Assembly (NCBI GenBank): GCA_021613535.1
Contig: CP075496.1
Location: 8,742,001 to 8,806,000 of the forward strand
DNA: 64,000 nt
Source of the DNA: Adineta vaga
Lineage: Eukaryota > Rotifera
Reading direction: 5' to 3'
Numbering within the stretch: the first letter of the stretch is position 1; each line of letters opens with the position of its first letter. Positions 22,947 to 32,746 of the stretch are shown here, one piece after another. Below the pieces are notes generated by a model. That model worked only from the letters and a program-made list of their open reading frames with translations, did no database searches and was not told where the DNA came from. Made by a program: the position numbers and the translations under genes.

Positions 22947-23963
22947 TTAAGCTAATTGTAAACGAATTTCATCATTTGCACCATATAATCCAATATAAAG
23001 TACCCATGGAAATGGACATTTGATAATTGATACATCAATTTCATGTGTCATTGCTAATGTTTCATTTGTTAATTGTATTTTATTTTGATCACAATCAATC
23101 AATAATTCAATAATATGCTGATTAGCCATTTCACATTTGAAACCATCATATTGATGATGATGATTTCCATTTAACCAAACTTGATGATGACCTGCCCATC
23201 CATAGACTGTAGGTGTTTTATACAAACTTGATTGTAAAGCCGTATTTTTTGATATAATACCAAAGAATACCCATTTAGGTATACCTAATTGATAGATATG
23301 AAAACGAAATTGATATCTACCAGAAAAAAGTTCTTGTTTGCCACGAATTGTTGCATCACCACTTGTTGGTCCATGTAAAATTTTGTGAATATCATCATCC
23401 GAATGAATATCTCCAATTGATTGATGAAATGTATCAATCGATATATGATGAATACTTATTTTATTAATAAATGCATGTGCATAATCATCTTGTCGAATAT
23501 TGATTGTTTTTGGTGTACGATAATCTTTTTTTAATTCCATGAATTTTTCTAACCAGATTTTCATATCATTTTCTATACAATTGTTTTCTAGACGAGCTTT
23601 ATTTATTTGTTCACTTATTTGTCGAAATGTTTCATGCATATCAATCGTATATTTAGTAAATGCAAGTTTAAATTGATGTCGAATTTCTTTTGCTGTTTGT
23701 TGAATTTTATTGATTGATTGTTGTTCCCAATCATCGATTTGTTTCATTAAGGAATGATTGGAAATTCGTTTGGTATCATCAAATAATAATTTTTGAAGTT
23801 GATCATGATATAAATAAACTTTTTCCATTTGTTTTATCAATCGATCTTGATGTTTTATGGAATGACGTTTGCAATAGGATTTTCCACAACCATCACAAAA
23901 TGTATTACTAGAAGAATTACATGTCACTGAACAGGATAACTTTTCTGATAAGATTGACGACAT
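22947..23963 (-). CDS. B-box-like / coiled-coil / SPRY-like protein, third copy
   Basis: 338 residues from an ATG, one exon, minus strand. It shares the layout of the two genes at 6.3-8.9 kb: a Cys/His array with CDGCGKSYCKRH near residues 20-40, a coiled coil at about 45-165, then a SPRY-like end with FGIISK, YGWAG, VWLNG and FPWVLYIGLYG. The first cysteine pair is altered (CSVTC instead of CxxCG), so zinc binding may differ. It is more diverged and lies 14 kb from the other two, so it is an older duplicate. Confidence 0.7.
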   Translation of the reverse strand: MSSILSEKLSCSVTCNSSSNTFCDGCGKSYCKRHSIKHQDRLIKQMEKVYLYHDQLQKLLFDDTKRISNHSLMKQIDDWEQQSINKIQQTAKEIRHQFKLAFTKYTIDMHETFRQISEQINKARLENNCIENDMKIWLEKFMELKKDYRTPKTINIRQDDYAHAFINKISIHHISIDTFHQSIGDIHSDDDIHKILHGPTSGDATIRGKQELFSGRYQFRFHIYQLGIPKWVFFGIISKNTALQSSLYKTPTVYGWAGHHQVWLNGNHHHQYDGFKCEMANQHIIELLIDCDQNKIQLTNETLAMTHEIDVSIIKCPFPWVLYIGLYGANDEIRLQLA

Positions 23964-24407
23964 TAAGATCTAGTAAATGAATGAAATGAAAAGAGAATTA
24001 AAGTAGGCTTTTCTTTTATACTCCGAGAAAAAAGAGAATGTCATTTCTGGTAATGGAAAAAGGAAATATAATCATCACTAAGTCCTTAAAAGCGGAAAAA
24101 AAGAAGTGACATTATACTCGTGTTGAGATATCTGCAGGTGAAGGAAAATCACGCTTCAAATGTAATAAGAAAAAGAAAAACATTTCTCAAAAAGTCTTCT
24201 TATCAGATTAGACATCATCTCACTCTTATATTACTACGCGATGGCATATTTTTTTGTCTATAAATATTAAAAAATTAGTTTATTCAAAAAGAAAAGCATG
24301 ATTTTATGTATGAAGTATTATTTATGACAACTTGTCGAATATCATTTCGTTGTTAGATGGTTAATCATTTGATATGATAAAATACAAAAAACAGACGATG
24401 AATGCTC
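23964..24407. other. Intergenic, nothing seen
   Basis: AT-rich spacer upstream of the B-box copy and downstream of the GH99-like gene. No feature recognised. Confidence 0.4.
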
Positions 24408-25768
24408 TTAACAAGACATCGGAAGTATATCCGAAAGAGCTGAAATATAATAAGTACCATTTCCGATAGATGGAATTAGCGAAGCACCATTTTCGCTGTT
24501 TTCATTCCAAGCATAAACAATTACTGTTTGAGCTTCGGTTACATTTCGATTTGTACATGTTAATTCAATAGAAGTTTTGAAAAAATTTTGTAATTCCTCC
24601 GCTGTTGGTTGTAGAAAATGTTCAGGACCTTGATCAACCCAGGGAACTGGATGTTCAGATCTTGGTCGAGGATCCCAACCGGTGGGAAGTGGAATCACAA
24701 CTTTTGCTCCACTTTGAATTGCTGCATTCCACCATCTATTGCACATACATATATTCATATTCAAATTTTTGAAAAAGAAAATACAAATCAGTGTAACTTA
24801 CTGTACACTTCGTTGAACTTCATCACTAAATGGTGAACCCTACAGAATGAATACTTTCGTCATTATATATATATATATATATATATAATATTCAAAAGAT
24901 GATTTACTTGAACAGTACCACCGCCACCAACTCCGTATGATGAAATAGCATCGAATCCAATTGCTGCAGCACGAGTCTTACATCGTTGAATATCACCATC
25001 CATCAAAACTAAATATGGATTTTGTAAACCTAAAAGCATCTTCATAGAATTCGAGTAGCACAATTTCAATCTTATACCTCGATTAATAACTTTCTGACGA
25101 AAATTATTGAATACACGTCCACTACCTTCCCATCCTCCGCCACAAAGTTGCGCTTCTTGATCATCAAATTGAAATAAATATAACAATGGTCGGCCACCTA
25201 AAACAGTTTGAAATTGTCGATGCATCATTAGTTCAATATAATATTCTTGAAATTCATCTCCGCATGGTGAAGATCCCAATAGAACGAATGTAAAATTAAT
25301 TAATGCAATATATTTGCTTGATAAATAACGATATAAACCATAAGCTGGATTTTGTGGACAATAACGATTCGATGTTTGTTGATAATATTGAGCACAATAT
25401 GGTGAATTGGTTGTACAATTAGGACCAAATGCACAATACGTATCAAATGCCCAATAATCAAAACCAGCGTAACTTGCATATAAAATTTCTTGATCCATAA
25501 TTTCTTGTGTATCACCATTGATCGTTACATTTGTATCCGAATTAACTTTTGCAAAAAATGGTAAACGATAATGAAAATGTTCGGGACTCATTGCTCGATG
25601 AGAATAAAAAGAAATTTCATCATATTGACCATTTATTAAATTCCATGCATCCCAACGAATAATTCCAACTGTTGGTTGATTTATATCATTACTTTTACCA
25701 TTTACTACGAACGCTCCTGTAAATATAAAGACATAGCATATGGTGAGTAACAGTCGCATGTTTAACAT
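24408..25768 (-). CDS. Secreted GH99/GH71-like glycosidase-type protein
   Basis: Three exons on the minus strand: 24908-25768, 24802-24839 and 24408-24735 (introns 68 and 66 nt, phases match). The product is 408 residues. The first ATG is at 25768; the frame is open to a GTG at 25798. A signal peptide spans about residues 1-23. The body has the features of the GH99-like / WbsX-like TIM-barrel group: GIIRWDAW near the N-terminus, YASYAGFDYWAFD, PLLYLFQFDD, GFDAISSYG and a C-terminal VYAWNENSENGASLIPS block with an acidic residue where family catalysis or binding occurs. Many cysteines and NxT sites fit an extracellular enzyme. Possible substrates are mannans or other glycans in food; I cannot tell which. 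Confidence 0.72.
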
Positions 25769-26124
25769 GAGTTTTGATTCTGTTTTGTGACTTACCACAT
25801 ACTGGTTTTTATCTATGCTATTATCTCAAAGGTGAGTACTTGTATATTAAGATTTCAGAAAAAAAGAAAGATATAAAAAGAAACATTGAATTTATTTTCT
25901 TTAAATAAACATGCAAATAATAAGATACGAAAGTCATGCACGAAGTTAATTTATTTTGATCTTCTATGTTATTGTAAATTTAATCTGCATAATTTATTCA
26001 AATTTTAAAGCATGACCGTATTGGAATACTATCTTCACCTGCATAAAATGTAATTAGGTGAACGATAATTGATACCTAATCTGCGTTCGTTTAACTTAAC
26101 AAGAAAACATACTGCAATAATATA
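25769..26124. other. Intergenic, nothing seen
   Basis: AT-rich promoter side of the GH99-like gene. No gene recognised. Confidence 0.35.
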
Positions 26125-26525
26125 TGAAAACGTTTTAATATATTCGATGATATGCTGCATATTATGATCATCTTATTCAATACCACGAATATCAGAAAAA
26201 ACGGGTGCATTTATAATACGAATTGTTTTTCTGGCTGTATCATTTATCTGAAATTCATAGAATTTACAACGTTGGGGTGATTGGATGATTGAAATCTCCA
26301 TCTTTCGGCTCATCTACTCAGCCAAAATACATAGCATGCTCTTCGAAAGTAAAGCCAGTTGTGATAATAAATGAAATAGCCATAATTACCAGTGGTTGAC
26401 TTGTTTGTGCATTATCGAGTGTATGAAATCGAAGATAGTTGGCTAATATATTAATAAAAGTAGATTTCCCAAAACACTTGTTTCACCAATTAAAAGAACT
26501 ATCATGGTTTTTCCTTCTGATACTG
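26125..26525 (-). pseudogene. Decayed fragment of SNTX-like GTPase gene
   Basis: On the minus strand this matches about 400 bases of the GTPase domain of the neighbouring gene (its region around 27580-27950), including the segments after the P-loop, the Cys-rich KSYEF block and the switch region. It has frameshifts in the P-loop region, and the DTPGFGD motif is ruined (reads like NAPVFSD). No start, no other domains. It is a duplicate relic with no expected product. Confidence 0.7.
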
Positions 26526-27158
26526 GTTCCAAATTTGATGTTTCACTAGTAAGAACTCTATCCGAAACTGACAGAACTGAAGTATGTAGTTCAGTTACAT
26601 AGAAGCAGTTAAGGATAAAATGGGATCATTCATGTATACAGTCATCATAGTGCGATTTAAGTTGTCCGTTTGACTCAATAGCTTTGCGAGTGATTTCGAT
26701 CGGAGATGATCGGTTTGAATTATTTTCTATTTCCATTGCTCTTGTAAACATATAATTTTCTACAATATCAACTCAAATAAACGATCACATAGTTGGACCT
26801 AGTAAGACTCTATACCTACTTCAACGAAACTTATTCTTCTAAGTCTATTTTTTATAAATTCCGTGTAAATGCTATCAAAAACTTGCTATATGACTTTCTA
26901 CCCGACAGAAAAACAAGTTGTTTGTTGGATTTTTTCATTCTTTTATGAGTAAAACACATAAGAAAAGTTTTACTCTCTATCGGCAAACTTCTAATCGATA
27001 TATGTAAAAAAATCCAATCTATTTCGTACAAATTTTGATTATTTATCCATATAAAAACAAACAAAACAAATATTCAACAGAAAAAAACATCTCTAACATA
27101 CAGTATTCAAAAGATTTGTATTTTCGTTTTCTGAATCAATGTTTCATCTTCGTGTATA
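26526..27158. other. Intergenic, possible further relic
   Basis: It lies between the GTPase relic and the frameshifted GTPase gene. Beyond 26525 similarity to the intact gene fades and I see no domain. No supported gene. Confidence 0.35.
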
Positions 27159-29673
27159 CTATAGGCGATAAGTGGTGAGATTATTGCAAATATAATGAAT
27201 GAGACGATTGGCTTCTTTTCGTGAGATTGTCCAACTCATATCGTATTCTTTCTTCTGATCAGCACTAAATGTAATATTGTTTTTTCGAGCAACCAAATAT
27301 CGAAATGATTCGCTGTCAAAACAGAACGTATTCTCTTTTTTGAATAATGTGTTACCCATTGATAACGATGCAAGCATTTTTTTCAATAATGGGCCTGTAT
27401 TTCCAGGCGTATAGAATGTTGAACGAGAATTAGTAAAGCAAAAGCTAATATTATTACTAATGTTGGGTCCTAGTACAGTGAATAATTGAGTGAGGCACGA
27501 TCGAAAAAAGATATTTAGTCGTGTTTCATTTGGTTTGAGAAGAACACAAACAGCATTTACGTGTGAAAGCGTTTTAGCATAATTGAATATTTCTTTCATG
27601 TTACGATCATCTTGTTCAATACCACGCGTATCACCGAAACCGGGTGTATCTATAATACGAATTTTTTTCCCAACTGTGCCATTAATCTGATATTCAAATT
27701 CATAGGATTTGCAACGTTGGGTGACTGATTGACCTGGATGATTGAAATCTTCATTCTTTGAATCATTCACATCACCAAACTTGACAGTACGTTCCACAAA
27801 AGTATCACCAACAGTAATAATAAATGAAACAGGAATAAGTACGAGTGGTTGATTTGATTGTGCATTATCCAGTGTATGAAATCGAAGATAGTTGGCAAAT
27901 GCATTGATAAAACTAGATTTTCCAACACCTGTTTCGCCAATTAAAAGAATCGTAATAGTATCATGATCTTTCGATTGTATAGATGATGAACGAATCGACT
28001 GTAGTACTGCCGTGGGCGAAGTTCTGTGTGATGCTTTGTTAGATAGTTCTTCATGATCCGTTAGTTTTACAGAGCTTTGACATAGCGAAGTATTAGATTC
28101 GGATTTTCTTAGTGGCGATATAAATGTGCCTGTTGTCTCGAACGACGCAAAAGTTCGTGTCTCTTGGATGACAGTTTGTTTTTTTGTGTCTACCGGTTTG
28201 AGATTTAGTATCTCTCTGGAGGATATAGATGTTGTCTGTTGCCCACTTTTGTTTTCATTTTGTTCCTGGTTCAAGGGTAAAACGATTATTTCACGAAGAT
28301 CATATGAAGAATATGAAAAATCTGCATAAATCAAACGTTTATTGGGATTATTTCTATATTCTTCCACTAGATTTTCACGGTGTTTTTTGAATTGTTTTGC
28401 GTACTTTTTGTTTAAAGCATCTGTAGAACAGATAATCCGATCAGTGTTACCAGTCTGTATTAATTTTTGTTGCATCGTTCGTTCTTTATCAGCAGAATCA
28501 ATGCCACGCTCACATACATCGACATATACAAATTTTAATTGATCTAATTCGGTTATAAAATTTACTTTGCTTTTTAAACCGTCTAGCTGGCGAATTAAAT
28601 CGGTACAGAGATTTTTCACACTAATTTGTTCATTATTCTTCAATTCTTCTTCTAGCTTAGACATCGATATACGACCACTTCGAACATTAACCAATAGTTT
28701 ATATAACTGTTGGATCATGCTAGTATATTTAACCTTCACATTCGAGACTTGTTTTCGAAAGTTATCAATATAGTTTCGAAGGTATCCACAAGATAATTTT
28801 GGTATTTCTTCCTTTAAAGAAGTTTCCATCTTTGCTATATTTGCTTTTATATAGAATAGATGTTCTTCGATTTTTCGATTGAGCTCAGACAGTGGCACAG
28901 TAAATTTGGTACCTGTTTCCCTGTAGGAAGGGTATAACCAGTTAATGGGTCGCAGAATATAAGATACTGGACGATCGACCGTACTATTTTTATTTTGTTG
29001 TATATATCGGCAAATTTCTTGAAGTGACGTGCAACTTTGTATATCTGATATAGTAGAATAAACCATTCGTATTACGAATGTTTCCAATCAGATTTTCTTC
29101 ATCTGAGTTCCATATAAAATCATCGTCTTCATCCCGCAAGAAAGTTTTAATTCGTTCAAGCATCTCATCGATTTTTCTTCTTAATTCCTCATCGAACGGC
29201 AACTGGAGAATGACAGCAACAACTGTTCCCCACGAAACAGAAGTAACAATATGAGTGGCGTTCGTTTCAGATATTTCTGACTGAATGAATTCTTGGGCAT
29301 CTTCTCTTGTGTCAGGAAGTTTTTCTATTCGATGAACGTACGTATAGTGTAATATTCGAGTGTATTCATTGATTGCATCTGAATAATCAACCATCGTCCC
29401 GATATTATTCTTTTGTTCTACAGACAAGAGCATGGTTAACCGTAAGTTCTCTTCGATTTCAATCAGTTTTAGAAAGTTGTTTCGACTAGTCTGTTTGAAT
29501 TCATTCAGAATTCTACAATGTTGCACGTCGCGTACATGACTAATGATTGGGTTTTTCTTTACATTCAGTTCACCAAGTAATTCATCTCGACATGCATTAT
29601 ACAATGAACCCAAACGACCAGACGAATCAATAGCTGTACGATTGATGAGAACATTGACTGATTGTTTTTCCAT
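27159..29673 (-). pseudogene. SNTX-N-like / GTPase protein gene, frameshifted and shortened
   Basis: Two overlapping minus-strand frames together parallel the 986-aa gene at 32747-35707. The first (28990-29673, from an ATG) holds the N-terminal domain resembling the stonustoxin N-terminal region. The second (27159 to about 29087) holds the coiled-coil middle, the YADFSYSS segment and the GTPase domain with P-loop GETGVGKSS and DTPGFGD. The frames differ by one base at about 29070-29090. The product also ends right after the GTPase domain, lacking about 190 C-terminal residues of the relative. It is either a damaged copy or a sequencing error plus a real truncation. The GTPase motifs themselves are intact. 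No toxin activity is implied; the N-terminal fold is shared by many non-venom proteins. Confidence 0.6.
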
Positions 29674-30541
29674 TGTCTTTGCTTTGATCGATGATATTTT
29701 TTGTAATCATAAGTCTAAACATGTTTTACATATAATGTTTCGTAAAAAAAAGTATGGTTTCAAAGGGAGCGCAATATTGTAGACATCATGTAATTCACTT
29801 GACTACATTTGCAACTAAAAGAAACAGGAGTTTTCTTCAACATATTTCTAATTTAGTTACTGTAGGGTATAAAGTTTAAAAATTCGATTTTAATGGTCAG
29901 ACATCAAGTTTTCGCATTCTGTACGTTGCTTGACAACGGCCTTCATTTACGTTCTTAACAAGATATAAAATCCTATAGTTTAGTCTCATCTGAGCTTGAT
30001 TACCTACGACTACATTAGTAATGAAATTAAATGAATAACTCTACGTTTAATGTCATACAACATCTATGTAACTACAAGAAGAGATTCATTTTTGTCGATC
30101 ACATATACTACTGACATTAATTCTACAAAGTATTGCTACATTATATAAAACTAATCAATATCCTAATAAAACTTACGAAATTTCATTGTTTTGTTTTAGT
30201 TTCTGTCTCGAAAACGAGAGAATACTTTCATTTTTCTATCGTTCTTATAGAATTTGTAAAAGAAAAAAACCTCTCCACTTTTTTTGTATGATATAACAAA
30301 TTAAAAACATTATTTTTGCTGAAGAAAAAACCAACAAACGAGACACGTCATCAGAAGAATTAGGAAGAACAGAATACTTCTCTTGCTTTAAATCAAATAT
30401 ATATATATATGAAAATATTGTAGTCAAATAAAAAGCAAGAGCTTATTTTCTTATCATATTGTTTTTATATAAACAGGTGGAAAATTTCAAATTTCTTGTG
30501 CATATTCATTGGATTGAAGAATAATTTGTGAAGGAATTAAC
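29674..30541. other. Divergent promoter region of two GTPase loci
   Basis: It separates the leftward broken GTPase copy from the rightward GTPase gene. An AG after a T-rich tract at about 30476 could be a leader splice acceptor. A TA run lies near 30398-30410. No gene. Confidence 0.35.
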
Positions 30542-32497
30542 ATGAGTTATTCTAAACGTTATAGATCGATATCAAGTCGATTTAGACAATCACTACCTGA
30601 TATAAATATTTTGATCTTAGGTGAAACAGGATGCGGAAAATCAACGTTTATTAATGCATTTGCTAATTATCTTATTTATAATACGCTAGAGGATGCAGTG
30701 AGAGGTGAAATGAAGGTGCTTATACCTTCCTCATTTAGTGTAACTGATCCAGACTCATGGGATCAAGAGTCAACAATGATTTGTGTCGGAGATCAATCGG
30801 ATAATGAAAAATGTGACGAAATTGGTCAATCAAGTACACAACTCTGTCGAAGTTATACTTTTCAATTGGAAAATCGTATACTACGTTTAATTGATACGCC
30901 TGGTATTGGTGATGTAAGAGGTATAGAACAAGATGCGATAAACTGTGATCATGTGCTTAACTATTTGAATCGATATGAACATTTGAATGGAATTTGCATG
31001 TTATTCAAACCAAATATCGAACGATTAACAGTTAGTTTTCGTTTTTGTTTCAATCAATTATTATCACAATTGAATCTAAGTGCCATTGATAATCTTATGT
31101 TTGTATTTACGAATGGAAGAGCAGTATTTTATCAACTAGGTAGCACTGCAGATCTAGTAAAAACACTGATTAAAGAATTAAAAGAAACACGAAACGTGAC
31201 TGTACCATTCGATCGTCGAATAAACGCATTCGTTTTCGATAATGAAGCGTTTCGATTTCTAGCTATGAAGAAAAAAGGTGCCTCAATTTCAGAAGATGTA
31301 ACAAGTAGTTATAATGCAAGTTGGGAAAAGTCTGTAAAAGAAGTTATTCGACTCCTTGAACGAATTAGTCAATGTGGACAACATGCTGTACGAGATACAT
31401 TATCAATAAATGCTGCTCGACAACTTATTCATCAACTTACACGTCCAATAGGTGAAATTGCACGACTTATTCAAGAAAATATTGATCTAGCTGAAAAAGC
31501 TAAACGAAATATTATGAGAAAATCATTGTCTTTTATACCAAAACAGATATCGCAAAAAGCAGGAAAGATTCGACATCTTGATCATCCAAGAACAGTTTGT
31601 ACAGCGGAAAATAAATGTACAGAAATTATTACTGTCGATGGTGAAAAAAAAATGAATTATAAATCTTATTGTCATCCCCATTGTTATTTACATGATGTTG
31701 AAATAAATTGTATTGGCCATTCAATTTTAAGATACTGTGCTGCTATCAGTAGAAGAACAGGTTAGTTTTAAATCGATGAAACAGTATGCCCTCATCCGAT
31801 ATTTTATTTAAGCATCTATATTGGAGTATAGATTTTTCAGATTGATATAAAAATTGAGTCAGAAAATCTTACGATCATATGCTTTGTTTTAGGTATATGT
31901 AAACAATGTGGATGTAAATGGGACAAACATATGCATATTACATATGAATATGACACATATAACATGAACTTCAATATCGATAATTCTAGTTCACGTTCAG
32001 CATTAGCAGATATCGATCGACGACTTAGTGCCTTGCGACAAGAACAAGAAGCTATTCTTAAGGTTTGTAGTCAATTTGCACTATATGTACGACGAAATTG
32101 TGTGATAGCTTATAATAATGATATCACTGAATATATACGTTATTTTATTCGTGAAGAAGAACAAAAACGAAGTGCTGGTGCCGACAATGAACGTGTTATT
32201 CTAGGATTGAAGAAGATGATCGAAGATTTTGAGAAAGAAAAGAAAATACTTGACGACGCTTCTTCTAACGCTGCTTCATATTCTATTCAAGATTTCTCTG
32301 GACCCGAAGATATATTTGCTTTCGCAGCTAAACTTTATAAATTACCTATTAATGGTCCAAGTATTCGAGATCAAGTTGAACAAGTAAAAGAACAACAATT
32401 GAAGGTTCTTCAACAAAAAGAATATCCTATGGATATTCCAAATTTTACTAATACTCCAGTAATGAAATGCATAAATGAAATGAACAGTTCTCAGTAG
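30542..32497 (+). CDS. AIG1/septin-like P-loop GTPase with Cys/His and coiled-coil C-terminus
   Basis: Two exons, 30542-31760 and 31893-32497, with a 132-nt intron; phases match and the join restores a Cys-rich motif. The product is 607 residues. Residues 27-35 are the P-loop GETGCGKST and about 118-124 the DTPGIGD switch motif; no NKxD is seen, a TNGR segment may take its place. A helical middle (about 270-345) is followed by a Cys/His region over residues 355-430 (CTAENKC, CHPHC, CKQCGC, HMH) that could bind zinc, then a coiled coil. It resembles GIMAP/AIG1-type immune GTPases in overall plan, but with an added zinc-type module. A paralogue with the intron at the same place lies at 43927-45713. 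AATAAA is at 32536-32541. Confidence 0.75.
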
Positions 32498-32746
32498 AGA
32501 AACATTCAATGCTTCTTATTAAAAATCTAACACAAAATAAATCATTATCATCGAATTGTTTGATAATTTATTTTTGCTATATTCTAGATCAGAGGTACTT
32601 CTAAAATCTCTTGTTATCCATAATCCTAACTATTATATCATCTTTTGTAATATCTTTATTATTTCTATAATGTCTACCCTAATCATAAAAAAATAGTGAT
32701 ACTTATAATCAAATATTTTTTAATAAACATATGATGTTTTTCTTTC

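Noticed and set aside
24865-24888. TA dinucleotide run (also near 5389, 19825, 21855 and 30398)
   Set aside because: Ordinary microsatellites in introns or spacers of an AT-rich genome; no function indicated.
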